Source of the DNA: Glycine soja
Taxonomy: Eukaryota; Streptophyta; Magnoliopsida; Fabales; Fabaceae
NCBI RefSeq assembly: GCF_004193775.1
Contig: NC_041011.1
Location: forward strand, 17,007,173 to 17,071,172
DNA: 64,000 nucleotides
Reading direction: 5' to 3'
The notes beneath the pieces were generated by a model. It was not told the origin of the DNA. It saw only the letters and a list, made by a program, of their open reading frames with translations, and made no database searches. The position numbers and the translations under genes are program-made. Positions 23,026 through 33,770 of this stretch are shown in pieces. Each line of letters starts with the position of its first letter. Positions within the stretch are counted from its first letter, which is position 1.

Positions 23026-24369
23026 CTAAGACTAAGTGCTAATTGACTATCAACACATACCAAGATGAGTTCTTTTTAACATATTGTTTCATTACATCAA
23101 AATAATTTTATTTGAAATAAAATATAATAGTTTTGAAAAGCATAAGAAATATTTTGAACAATCAATCAAGTAATTCAAACATATCAAACAAGAATTATAC
23201 AAGGATTGAAGGATATAGATCACATGCATCATCAAACATTCAGATTTGTTAAAGAAAATTTAAAAACTTAGAAAGTTCAAAGAACTCAGTCAATAATGTA
23301 ATCATTATTTTCTCTGAAACCTACATGCTCAATATCTTTATCATGCTCATGCTTGATAACACATTTTTCAGAATCAAAAAGATACTTTATATATGAAAAT
23401 TCTTATAAGAATAAATAAATATAACATAATGGATTTTAAAAACTTTATGAATGAGCCTTAGCAAGTAATTCACATGTCATATTAAAAATTATGCAAGAAT
23501 CATACAAGAGATATAAAACCATACATAACCATTCATAAATGACTAATCACATATCACATAAAAAATCATGCATAATCATTTTAAAAATATATATTATCAA
23601 AATAATAAACATAACTTTTAAGCACAATCAATCATCAAACATTTCAAATTAATTAAATTTAATTAATAATCAACTAACTGTGCATAATACTTTTATAAAA
23701 ATTCAAATATAAAAAATTTTAAATTTCAATTTTAAATTTCAAATTTTAAATTTTAAATTTTAAATTTTAAATTTTAAATTTCAAATTTCAACTTCTAGTA
23801 ACTTCCTTTTTCAACTTCCAACTTCCAATAACTTCTACTTTCATTCTCAACTTTCAACTTCCAAATTTTAATTTTGAAACTTCCAATAACTTCCAAATTT
23901 TAATTTTCAAACTTCCAACTACTTGGACACAATTACCAAAGACAAAAAATCAATCATGTATATTGAAATTATTTAAACTAAATACAGTTAATTAATCATA
24001 ATAAATTTTAACATAATCAAATAATTTTGAACTTATCTTCAATTTATAGAACTAAGTCTATTCTATTGTAATCGATTACACATAGTGGTAATCGATTACC
24101 AGAGAATTAAACATTGAAATTTAAGTATCAAATAACAATTATCAACACATATTATGGTAATTATTTACTTAATTCAATTATCCTATCATGTCAAAACAAA
24201 CAAAACATAAGCAATTCCAGCATTAAACAAAATTCAATTAATCATATATATTCAAAATTAAAACTAAATATAGTTAATCAAACATTGTAAACACAATCAA
24301 ACAATTTCAACAATTATTTTCTATTAGCCACAAAAATAAATTAACTGAAAATACTACTCATACCTTAAT
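23026..24369. other. AT-rich degenerate internal region of relic B
   Basis: No coding frame is recognisable. A (TTTAAAT)n-like heptamer array lies at about 23705-23795, followed by 'AACTTCCAATAACTTCC' repeats to about 23930. One GTAATCGATTAC pair is near 24067-24100. Confidence 0.6.
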
Positions 24370-24657
24370 TCATAGAGATGGCTTAGATGTTACCTCTTTT
24401 GAGATTTTACTAATATTGTTGTCGCCGTATGTAACATGTCCACTTTTCTTGGGAGAAATAGTTGTGAATTTGGATACATCACCTGTCATGTGCTTGGAAC
24501 ATCCACTGTCTATGTACCATTTCTTCTTTACAGAATCTTCTTTGTTATTCTCATCAGATTTTGTCATGAGACACAAATTGACTTGGTCTTCATCATGATC
24601 TTGGAATAACCTGTTCCTGAAAATACTTTTGAAAGACAAAGAATCTAAAGAGTCCAT
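24370..24657 (-). pseudogene. Copia gag-protease relic of relic B
   Basis: The ORF starts at an ATG 36 bp from the primer site and contains WYIDSGCSKHMTGD near its middle. This is the protease/gag-pre-integrase border of plant copia polyproteins, with DSG as the catalytic aspartic-protease motif. The gag domain normally found between the start codon and this motif is missing, so an internal deletion fused the leader almost directly to protease. The frame stops at 24370, well before integrase. Confidence 0.85.
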
Positions 24658-24693
24658 TAATCTTGAAGTTATTAGACTTTCTACAAGAAACCT

Positions 24694-24705
24694 GCTCTGA
24701 TACCA
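24694..24705 (-). other. Primer-binding site of relic B
   Basis: On the minus strand TGGTATCAGAGC lies two bases from the LTR at 24708, matching initiator tRNA-Met. Confidence 0.85.
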
Positions 24706-24707
24706 CT

Positions 24708-25450
24708 TGTTGGATCGAGTGGCCTCAGAATAATTAAGAAGGGGGGGTTGAATTAATTATTCCTAAACCTTTACTAATTAAAAAATTACTCTTTTAAGGC
24801 TTTTACTAAATTTTTAAGAGAAAGAGGAGTAGAAGAGAAACTTAACAGAAAGTAAAAGCGGAAATTAAATGCTCAGCGGAAAGTAAAAGAGTAGGGAAGA
24901 AGGAAACAAACACACAAGGATTTTTATACTGGTTCAGCACAAACCCGTGCCTACCTCCAGTCCCCAAGCAACCTGTGGTCCTTGGGATTTCTTTCAACCT
25001 TGTAAAAAACCTTTTACAAGCAAAGATCCACAAGGGATGTACCCTCCCTTTTGTTGTCATCATTGTAAATTCAGTTGAAAGCTTTTTGAAAACAAAAGTT
25101 GCCACTGGTAATCGATTACAGTAAACTGGTAATCGATTACCAGAGAGTAAAAACTCATTGGTAAAAGCTTTTGTGAAAACTTCATGGGCTACTCAATGTT
25201 TTGAAAAACTTTTTTGTACTTATCTTGATTGAGCCTTTTCTTGATTCTTGAATCTTGTGTCTTGAATCTTGATCTTGATTGTTCTTGATTCTTGAAAACT
25301 TGAAACTTCTCTTTAATCTTTCTCTTGATTCTTGAATTTTTCTTGACTCAATCTTGAAATCATTCTTTTTTGTCATCATCTTTGTTATCATCAAAACACC
25401 TTGAATCAATCTTGATTCATCATCATGAAGCAATGAAGCTTGCTTCTACA
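24708..25450 (-). mobile_element. Short 5' LTR of relic B / right end of the relic A LTR
   Basis: The plus-strand reading starts TGTTGGATCGAG and ends CTTGCTTCTACA. About 360 bp in, at 'tcatcattgtaaattcag', it joins sequence matching 1733-2136 of the relic A LTR, so the middle of a normal LTR is absent. The right border is followed by CTTCC (25451-25455), matching 494-498. The outer edge is therefore a true insertion edge. Confidence 0.7.
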
Positions 25451-26049
25451 CTTCCACTTGCCAATAGTTTCAAAGGACTAACCGCCTGAGATATCTTTTG
25501 TTTCCCTTTACAAAGATTTAAGGGACTAACTGCCTAAGAATTCTTTGTCTTAACACATTGGAGGGTACATCCTTTGTGGTACAAGTAGAGTGTACATCTA
25601 CTTGGGTTGTAATACTTAGAACAAGAGCGGGTACATCTCTTGTGGATCAGTTCAAGTGGAGGGTACATCCACTTGGTTGTTCAAAGAGAACAAGGGAGGG
25701 TACATCCCTTATGGATCTTTGCTTGTAAAGGATTTTACAAGGTTATTGGAAATCTCAAGAACCGATGGTTGCTTGGGGACTGGATGTAGGCACAGGTTGT
25801 TGCCTAACCAGTATAAATCTTGTGTTTGTCTTCTTCGTCCCTACACTCTTTACTTTTCCGCTGTGTACTTTTATTTTCGCTTTATTTTTGTCTAAGTTAT
25901 TGTTTTTGCTCTTTACTTCCTCATAACTTAGTCGTATAGCCTAATTGAATCCAGATATATTAAGAAGGATAATCTTTAATTAGTCAAGACACGTTCATAA
26001 CTAATTCAACCTCCCCTTCTTAATTTTTCCGAGGCCAGCTGATCAAACA
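25451..26049 (+). mobile_element. Right part of the outermost plus-strand copia-type LTR
   Basis: This is the continuation of 1-498. It has the 'GGACTAACCGCCTGAG' repeats, the 'GGAGGGTACATC' ladder, the 'CCGCTGTGTACTTT' block and the end 'GAGGCCAGCTGATCAAACA'. It aligns with 18905-19481. Confidence 0.75.
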
Positions 26050-26245
26050 CCTCTCCCTCCACTCATCTTCTCCTACCTTCAAGCTCTTGTCCATGGCTTC
26101 CTATGGTAGTGAGCTTCTTCTTGACTTATCTTCTCCTTGAAGTGGCGTCTCCAATCATCTTTCTTCCTTCTCCATTCTGCTGCCATGACCTTCAAGAAGC
26201 AAAGGAATCCATTGATGAAGAAGATCCAAGTCCTACAAGCTCCAC
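26050..26245 (+). mobile_element. Fragment of the LTR family seen at 61658-62464
   Basis: The stretch aligns with about 62255-62460, sharing 'CCATGGC(T/C)TCCTATGGTGG'-like and 'AAGAAGCAAAGGAATCCATT' segments. It is an LTR R/U5 piece with no internal region attached. The short frame at 26103-26291 in it is not supported as a gene. Confidence 0.6.
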
Positions 26246-26577
26246 ATGCAGCTACACCATAAGGAGCTACAGTTACACTCCACTCCTATAAATACCAGGT
26301 TCCATCAAACCCTTAACACAATCTGACACACTCCAGCACACGAGCAACACGCTTATGCACATCTCCCTCTATTGCTTACTCGAGCCTACATTTAAGCATA
26401 TACTTGCATTATCTCCTATCTAATATAATTACTTGAGTATCAGAGTCATTTGTTTTGCAGGTCTCCCCTCTTTTCCTCTTAACAAAGGTGCCTGTCAAAG
26501 CCGACGTGTGAAGTTTAGGAGCCAACCTTAGCCACATCCACCCAAACGTGTGCCAGCTTCGGATTTTGTTAAGTACA
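26246..26577 (+). mobile_element. Tat-type gypsy LTR, 3' part
   Basis: A TATA box (CCTATAAATACC near 26287) is followed by R-U5 sequence with the 'GAGTATCAGAGTCATTTGTTTTGCAGG' style of Tat LTRs and ends AAGTACA. A related U5 in the opposite orientation lies at 32899-33246. The gag relic downstream belongs with it. Confidence 0.6.
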
Positions 26578-26579
26578 TT

Positions 26580-26597
26580 TGGTGTCCACCTTGGGGT
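26580..26597 (+). other. Degenerate primer-binding site of the Tat-type element
   Basis: TGGTGTCCACCTTGGGGT follows the LTR end by two bases. It resembles the TGGCGCCCACCGTGGGGC-type primer site of Tat-lineage elements with several transitions. Confidence 0.5.
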
Positions 26598-26647
26598 CGT
26601 GGTAAAACATACACTATAGTCTTTTGTTAACTCTATCTTATTCATCC

Positions 26648-28150
26648 ATGGTTAGCACTAAGTCTAGCCTCAAACATGAAACCCCTTTTGAAGACTCCCA
26701 TCCTTATTTGGCAGCTATGACAGACGCAAAAACTCCTCAATAACTCCAAAACCGCATTGAGATGAGAAAGCTAAAGGCTAACCATGATTAGTTGGAGGCT
26801 CGTATCGGACACCACCAGGGCGAAGAGCACTCCGCTCACACTTTGCCTGAGCGCACTCAAGGGAAATCACAGCCCCAACACACAATCAACACTACATATG
26901 ACTTGAGTCTCTCTTATATGCACCGTCCAACATGGCATACTACTTGTCGCATTGTGGAGGCTGACATACCCTTGGGGTGGAAACCACTCAACTTCGAGCA
27001 GTGTGATGGAACCATAGATCCAAATGAGCATCTGGATGCCTTCCTGACTCAGGTGAACCTATACACTAATGACGATGTGATTCTATGTTGTGTCTTCCCA
27101 ACGTCCCTTGAGGTGGTGGCATTGACCTGGTATGGTGGACTCACACCTAGATCCATAGATAGCTTCTACACACTCGTGAACGCTTCAGTACGCAGTACAC
27201 AACCAGCAGATCTCACCACATGACCCTAACTACCTTAGCTAGTCTGTGATAAGCAGATGATGAGTCTCTTAGAAAATTCATGGACAGATTTGGGTGAACA
27301 GCTGTCCAGATGAGAAATCTTAACCCAGAGGTAGCATTGCATTCCATGCTTCTCGCCCTACGACTCGGCATGTTCACAAATAGTTTGTGCAAAAAAAACC
27401 CCTGATAGCATGGACGAGTTGCACAAACAAGCCAAGGGCTACATCCAGATAGAAGAAATGTCCATATTCAGGAATGAAATTAGATAATCCGGACAAAAGC
27501 GTGAAAAGCGAGAAGGAATCACCAAGATCGACTTTCACAAGTCGGATAAGAGGCACAAGCCAGACAAGCACCAGCCTCTCCTAAAAGGGCCTAGGTACGA
27601 GCGTTACACACCCTTGACGACCAATCACACTACAATTCTGGAGGAAGCATTCAACTTGGAGGTACCCATTAGCTACCCCTGACGATACCTCCAAGACCGG
27701 GGTTAGATGCAACCAAATATTGTAGGTATCATCACGGTATTGGTCATAACACAAAAGATTGTTGGGCCCTAAAGGACAAGATATAAGAGCTTATACAAGC
27801 TAGGTACCTAGTCCAGTTTGTCAAAAGGCTTAAAAACCACCAAGTAGGAGCAAGACCTGAAGGATACCATGAGGAGCAGCATAGGAACCATGAAGCAGAC
27901 AGAAGAAGACACAGAGCGGAAGACTGAGGTAGACAAAGACACCAACAGCAACAGCGTGAGCAACAACCTCCACAAGAACAATAACTCACCCAACAGATCA
28001 GAGATGTAATCAACACCATTATGGGCATATTTTCCTATGGAGAACGGTCTAGCCAGTCCCAAAAACGCCATCTACTCACTATTTGAGACATCGACATCAA
28101 TTTTATTGATGCACCATTACAACAAAGTCTCCCTCATATCACTTTCACAG
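26648..28150 (+). pseudogene. Tat-type gypsy gag relic (plus copy)
   Basis: The frame starts at ATG 26648 and is broken by several stops (two before 26792) and shifts. The clearest part is 26792-27223, which carries the Retrotrans_gag pattern: DGTIDPNEHLDAFLTQ, then LYTNDDVILCCVFP, then ALTWYGGL. A CCHC-like knuckle (CRYHHGIGHNTKDC) with the typical WALKDKI follow-up lies near 27735-27785. Similarity to the mirror copy fades near 28150, just at the start of protease. It encodes the structural protein of a gypsy element and is certainly non-functional. Confidence 0.85.
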
Positions 28151-28246
28151 ATAGTATTCAAAATCATGGTGTAACGTGTATCTCCCACTGTTCCTATCAT
28201 GGAATAAATGAAATAAATACTTGATTGTAAAGCTCATTGAGAGCTG

Positions 28247-29870
28247 GCCGTGATCGAAGGTGGTCATTAGGTCGACATAGCCTTTGTTCTCTACTCTTTC
28301 TCTTATGAAGCCAAGGAGTGGACTGATGTAAGGATGGATGGTGTCAAGCTAAACTTCAAGTGTTTGGAATGTCTTCTAGTATAAGATGTTAGTGGAGCTG
28401 CCTTGGTTGATGAGGACCTTGGACACCATGAAGTTGGTAATTATGATGGAGACAACCATGGGGTCGTCTTGGTTGATAAGGTTGATACCCTTGAAGTCTC
28501 TATTAGTGAAAGTGATAGGAGGAAGACTTCGTAGTAATGGTGTATTGACATAGTTGATGTGGATGTCCTGGATGGCGTGGAGGTGACCCTTGCGAGACTA
28601 GCTAGACTGCCCTCCATAGTAGAATACACCTGCAATGGTGTTGATTACACCTTTGATTTGTTGGGCGGGCTCTTGTTCTTATGGAGGTTGTCAATCGCGT
28701 TTTTTTGGTGGTGTCTTTGTTTTCCTCGATCTTCTACTTTGTCTCTTCTTCTATCCGCATCGTGATTCCTATGCTGATTCTCTTGGTGTCCTTCAAGTCT
28801 TGCTCATGCTTGGTGGTTGTCCAACCTCTTAACAAATTAGGCTAGGTACTCACCCTATATGAACTCTTCTATTTTGTCCTTTAGGGCCCAACAGTCTTCT
28901 ATGTGGTGACCGATATTGCGGTGGTACCTGTAGTATTTGGTTGTGTCTAACCCCGGCCTGGAAGGACGGGACCGAGGTAGCTAGATGGGTACCTCCGAGT
29001 TGAAATCCTCCTCAAGGATTGTAGTACGATTGGTCGTCAGGGGTGTGTAACGCCCGTACCTAGGCCTTTTTGGGAGAGGCTAGCACTTGTCCGACTTGAG
29101 TGAGTCAGTCTTGGTGCTTCCTTCTCACTTGTCCTACTTTTGTCTGACCTCGTTCCTGAACTTGGACATTTCTTGCATCTAGATGTAGCCTTTGGCTCGT
29201 TTGTGCAAGTCGTCCATGCTACTAGGGGTTTTTTTGCATAGACTGTCCATGAACTTACTAGACCTTAAAGCGAGGAGCATAAAGTGTAATGCTACCTATG
29301 GGTTGAGATTTTGGATTTGGACGACAATGCGTCCAAGTTTATCCATGAATTTTTGGAGAGATTCATCATTTGCTTGTCGTAGACTGGCTTGTGCGGCATA
29401 TGTCATACGATGAGGTTGGATGGTTGCATATTACGCATTAAAGCGATCGACAACAATGTCAAAGCTATAAATGGACCTTGTAGGAGTCCACCATACCAGG
29501 TCAATGCCACCCCTTTGAGGGACATGGGGAAGACACAACATAGGATTGCATTGTCATTGGTGTACAGATTTGCCTGAGTCAGGAAGGCATCCAGATGTTC
29601 ATCTGGATCGGTGGTCCGATCATACCACTCTAGGTTGAGTGGTTTCCAACCTATAGGTATGTCAGCTTCCATGATGTGGTCGATAAAGGGGTGTCAATGA
29701 GTAGTTTTCCCTGTAGGACGGTGCATACGGGAGAGGCTTGGATCATCTTGAGTGTTGACTATGCGTCAGGGTGTGATTCCCCTTGAGTAGGCAATGTATG
29801 AGCAGAGTGCTCATCGCCCTGGGCGCATCTCACTCGAGCCTCGAGCTGATTGTGGTCATTGTAACATGTT
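28247..29870 (-). pseudogene. Tat-type gypsy gag-protease relic (inverted copy)
   Basis: This is a second copy of the same gag, read leftward from about 29870. It has the gag core at 29672-29403 (TTDPDEHLDAFLTQANLYTN). A knuckle-like RYHRNIGHHIEDC lies near 28935-28895, with its first cysteine changed to tyrosine. A protease region from about 28515 to 28250 contains ITFTNRDFKGINL and NQGSSTNILY, where active elements have a DQGSS-type motif; the catalytic aspartate is asparagine here. Several stops interrupt it. It faces the plus copy tail to tail. Confidence 0.8.
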
Positions 29871-30348
29871 GATTGCCTTTGTCTTATTTACTAAAATAAA
29901 AGCTGGGGGGGGGCAAGCCAATTTTGTCTGTCTGATAAACTATTGTGATAAAATAATGTTTTACATGATCATGTTATTGATTTCCTCACTTACTAAAGAG
30001 TTGTGATCGTGAATTGTTATATAGGTGTATAATGTGATGATTCTTTGTCTCTTTGTCTTCTCTTAACTAAAGTTTATGACCAATTTCCAACTTCTCAAGT
30101 GTAAGTTGTTTGTCAGAGGGTGGTTTGCGGGCCTTTAGTTTGGAGGATGATGCTAGGAAAAGAATGAGGTATAGAACCAATGGTTGCTTGAAATGACTAA
30201 GGATGATCTCTTCCTGGTCAGAGACAATGGTTGCTTAAAAAACATTTATTAAGCATACTTCATGCTTTTTGAAGGGAATCCCTTACCGAGGTATGAAAAA
30301 TGGGCATTTTTGTTACATATGGAAGAGGTGTCAAAACACATGTAGACT
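29871..30348. other. Unassigned non-coding stretch
   Basis: I see a G9 run (29907-29915) and AT-rich sequence but no gene, LTR or inverted-repeat structure that I can support. Confidence 0.4.
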
Positions 30349-30678
30349 TAGGGGTGTGAAAAAATTGGTTCAGACTAAATTAGATTGTAACCGGACCTAA
30401 ATCAAATTGATTTTTATCCAAATTAGTTTGAAAAAAAAGTGTAATATTTTACAAAACCAATTTGATTAACCAAATTGTTTATGCAAAATTGAATTGATTT
30501 TCACCTGAATAATTTTTTTATTTGAAAAAAATAGTACGAAAATCAATTGAAAATCAGTTCGATTTTAAATCGATTTTCTAAACCAGTTCAACTATCTGAA
30601 TATAAAAGTGAGTTGGTTAAAATGGTTTAGAACCAGTTCGGTTCAGTTTTTTTGCTGAAGTAATTTTTGCACACCCTA
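30349..30678. mobile_element. hAT-like MITE, 330 bp
   Basis: The ends form imperfect terminal inverted repeats: TAGGGGTGTGAAAAAATTGG on the left and, reversed, TAGGGTGTGCAAAAATTAC on the right. Candidate 8-bp target duplications TGTAGACT (30341-30348) and TGTAGCCA (30679-30686) match at 6 of 8 bases. The interior is AT-rich with 'AACCGGTTC'-like motifs and has no coding frame. Eight-base duplications and a TAGGGGTG start suit the hAT superfamily. Confidence 0.65.
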
Positions 30679-30686
30679 TGTAGCCA

Positions 30687-31336
30687 TACCAATAACAAAT
30701 ATTACTACTCACCACATGATATTATAAAAGCTACTTGGTGTCAAACTACATTGTCCAATTACCGCTCTTTGATTCTTTTATCTTTTAGCTGTTATATATC
30801 TCTATACATATATTAGTTCGTTACAGAAATGCTCCAAATTAGCCTGCAAGGACTTTTTTCGAATCCAACTTTCTTATATCTTCTAGAACAAATTGTCATC
30901 AGGAATCTACAACAAACATGCAGATGAAATAGTGAAAGGAATTAATAAAAAATGCCAGAGAGCCATTGATTGCTAATTGGTTTTACCATAGACAAAATTA
31001 GAATTGGTGCTCACAAGAGAATCACTAATACCAAAACCAATTTGGAAGCACAAAATTTTCTGCCTTTTTTTTTTTACTTCAAATAAGAAAACATCATCAG
31101 TATATTTTCTAAGCAATATTGTTTGCACAATTCAAATTCTTCCAAGTAGGTTCTATTTAACTATTGATCGCCACTTAAAATCATTAAATTTGTTAGATTT
31201 TATCTAACACTCGCTTAAGTGGAATCAGATATTTATTGATAGTACATACATATGCTGCTTGTAAATATGGAGACCGATGCAAAGATACAGATAATAACTT
31301 ACTAATTAATGGTCTCCCACCAACCTTTTTACTTCA
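30687..31336. other. Unassigned AT-rich stretch between two MITEs
   Basis: No credible ORF, repeat or structured element is seen. It may be older low-copy flanking DNA of the glycosyltransferase pseudogene. Confidence 0.4.
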
Positions 31337-31505
31337 GGGTTGTCTAAATTATTTTAAGTGAAAATGGAGTTAAATAACTCCATCGAACTTGATTGGTGCA
31401 CTTTTTTATGCACCTTAAAATAATTGACGAGATATGTTAACTATACCAATCAAATTTGATGTAGTGGTTAAATCCCATTTTTATTTATGATAAGTTAGAC
31501 AACCC
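31337..31505. mobile_element. Small MITE, 169 bp, superfamily unclear
   Basis: The left end GGGTTGTCTAAATTATTTTA and the reversed right end GGGTTGTCTAACTTATCATA are near-matching inverted repeats that extend imperfectly to about 35 bp (both reach AAAATGG). No clear target duplication is visible, so the superfamily is open. Confidence 0.55.
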
Positions 31506-31564
31506 CTCTCTTTTCCTTTTCTATGTAGTAGATTACAGAGGAAAATTTTCTAAAAGCTTGTAAA

Positions 31565-32475
31565 TCAGCTGATTAAATCTCTAAGTTTTTTACAAAAGCT
31601 ATCAACACAAGCAAACTCCAAATTGGGGCTTCCCAAGAAATCCCTCAATTTTGCATGATTAGCCCTAATTTCCCTCCCAACCTCACTCTCGTCATCCATC
31701 ACAACTTCCACAGTTTTACAAACACTCTACCTTTTAAACAACCCATCTTCTTCACCCCTCTCCACCTCAACCCCGACCTTCAAGTTCCCACCCATCACCC
31801 TAGCATTCACAACATGATCCCCTCTTGGCTGTGGCAGCAACACCATCTGACACATGTTCATCAATGCCTCAGTCAGCGAGCCAGCGCCATAATGAGTAAC
31901 AAAGCAACCAACTGAAGGGTGTGCCAGAATCAGCTGCTGCTGCACCCACCCGTTGTGCACAACTCCTCTTCCTTCAACCCTTTTCCCTAAACCCTAATGG
32001 AAGAGCATCTTCAAATGTGTCACATTCAAACCCATGAGGAGCCTTTAGAACCGCCAGAAAAGGAAGATTCGTTAGTTCAAGACCCAACAACTTCTCTTGG
32101 AATTAGTCATGATGTAACTTCCATTCGGTTCCAAATGCACAAAAAATTACTAAACCACCCTTGAACATTTCGAGCGATGCCAACCATTTTCCCTCCAAAA
32201 TAGTGTTAGGTGGCTCTAGTATGATGGGTCCTGAGAGCAAAACAGGCTTTTAAAACTGTTCCGCAAGGTACTCAACGTAAGGCCCTTCGATTTCAAAGCA
32301 ACCTTTGAACCCAATTGTGTCAGAAATGCTTGATTATTTGTACACACGGTCATAGAAGAGAATGCCACTACCAAACTCCATTTTCCTTGGAAAAACAAGG
32401 AACCTTGCTTCATGTGGATGGAGCTTGGTGGTTGATGATGAAGGGTACCCAAGAGGAGGTTGCATGAGGTCAAAT
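31565..32475 (-). pseudogene. UDP-glycosyltransferase pseudogene (UGT79-like), C-terminal ~300 codons
   Basis: Read leftward from about 32475 the translation follows plant family-1 glycosyltransferases of the UGT79 type, which add sugars to flavonoid glycosides. The order is a [24 protein letters not shown] segment, a KPVLLSGPI(I)LEPP linker, then the PSPG donor-sugar box (about 31955-31830) with [19 protein letters not shown] followed by a GSLTEAL-type stretch. The C-terminus ends DLIS at a TGA (31565-31567). Stops at 32334, 32250, 32103 and 31727 and a frameshift at about 31974 break it. The 5' half is missing; homology ends near 32475. In the PSPG box the usual HCG is HYG. This is the only host-gene trace I can name. 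Confidence 0.88.
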
Positions 32476-32873
32476 TTATTCAAGTCACTACTAGTGTTAG
32501 TGGAGATCTAGAACCCTAAATCGATAGAGATAATATATTTTTTAAAAAATAAAATTAATAATAATTTTGAACATTATCATCATAATAAAGACACAAATAT
32601 TAAAATCAAGAATAATTATGTATGGTAAGAAAATTGGAGTATTAAGTTCAACTATATAGAAATAGGAGAATAAAATATAAAAAAGAATTGAAGTATATTT
32701 GTGATAGGAAATATATTTGCTTACCCTAATGACATTATGGCACATTTGTATCCTTGAGGGGGATGCAATGTAAGCTATTGTAGCCAAGTTAATGATCAAG
32801 TAGATAAGAGATTTGATATCCAAGCAAAAAGTTAAGTTTAGGAGCCAAAATGAGACATCAAAGAAGACAATAT
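32476..32873. other. Unassigned AT-rich stretch upstream of the UGT relic
   Basis: There is no recognisable continuation of the glycosyltransferase and no convincing ORF, so the breakpoint that removed its 5' half lies near 32475. Confidence 0.4.
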
Positions 32874-32898
32874 GCGGGGTTAGCTCAGTTAGGAGAGC
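32874..32898 (+). tRNA. tRNA-Phe-like 5' fragment (25 nt), not a working gene
   Basis: The sequence starts GCGGGGTTAGCTCAGTTAGG and continues GAGC. It matches the acceptor-strand and D-arm start of plant nuclear tRNA-Phe as I remember it with about two mismatches, including the A-box core TAGCTCAGTT. No anticodon arm, B box or 3' half follows. It may be a tRNA-derived scrap or chance. Confidence 0.3.
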
Positions 32899-33246
32899 TT
32901 TGATGTCCTACGATCCATGGATGACACGATTATAGGAACCAAATAGGAGGAGACATCGACAGTGGTTTCTGTGCCCCTGGGAAGACCATCAACATGAGGG
33001 ACATTGATGGGGATTAAGGTGATGAAGTGTGGGTAGAGGTTGAATTGGACTAACTTGGATTGTGTTCTTTTGGGTCCCCTCCTTGCTAGTTTGTTGGAGA
33101 GGTGGAATGTACTTACTAAAATTCGGAGCTGGCACACGTTAAGGTGGACATGGCTAAGGTGGGCTCTCGGACTTCACACGTCGGTTTTGAGAGGCAACTT
33201 TGTTAGGAGGATAGGAGGGGCGACCTACAAAATAAAGGACTCTAAC
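32899..33246 (-). mobile_element. Tat-type LTR fragment, minus strand
   Basis: The reverse complement of about 33110-33246 aligns with 26450-26577: the 'TTTTGTAGGTCGCCCCTCC', 'CCGACGTGTGAAG' and 'AACGTGTGCCAGCT' blocks and the AGTAAGTACA end. It is cut on the right by the CACTA terminus at 33247. It is the mirror counterpart of the LTR at 26246-26577. Confidence 0.6.
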
Positions 33247-33258
33247 CATTATTAGAAA
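33247..33258 (-). repeat. Degenerate CACTA terminal inverted repeat
   Basis: CATTATTAGAAA differs from the CACTACTAGAAA terminus of legume CACTA elements by two C-to-T changes. It sits exactly where the Tat LTR fragment stops and the subterminal hairpins begin. Confidence 0.55.
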
Positions 33259-33262
33259 TTAC

Positions 33263-33770
33263 ACTTTCAACATCGGTTATTTACGGCATTCAACATCGGT
33301 TCTAAAACCGATGTTGAATGTATTATTGTTAACATCGGTTTTGAAAAACCGATGTTAACATAAATACGATAACATCGGTTTTCTAAATACCTGATGTTAT
33401 ACACAATGAACTATAGCAAAAAAAGTGTATGCATGATGAACGTTGACATCGGTTTTGTAGTAAAACCGATGTTAATATTATATATTGACATCGGTTTTCT
33501 AGAAAAACCAATGTTAATGTTGATGATGCATACACTTATTTGGTGTAGTTCTTTGTATATAACATCGGTTTCAGTAGATAACCGATGTTAATATACAAAC
33601 GTTAACATCGATTATTTACAAAGAACCGATGTTAATATGTAAACACTGACATCGGTTTTCTAGTATAACCGATGTTAAGGTGCATGTTGACATCGGTTTT
33701 TGTAAATAACCGATGTTGTTTACTATATTAACACCAGTTTTTGTTAATAACCAATGTTGTTTTCAAGTTT
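33263..33770. repeat. CACTA subterminal repeat array (ACATCGGTT / AACCGATGT)
   Basis: The motif ACATCGGTTTT and its complement AAAACCGATGT alternate through about 500 bp, each pair separated by a few bases so that each forms a small hairpin. Such subterminal motifs are the binding sites of the TNPA-type protein in En/Spm elements. They mark this as the end of a CACTA transposon whose gene lies at 34016-37024. Confidence 0.75.

Noticed and set aside
23700..23800. Interstitial telomere-like repeat
   Set aside because: The heptamer is TTTAAAT-like with no GGG; it is an AT-rich simple repeat, not TTTAGGG.
26103..26291. Plus-strand 62-codon ORF as a host gene exon
   Set aside because: The sequence is an LTR fragment repeated at 62255-62460.
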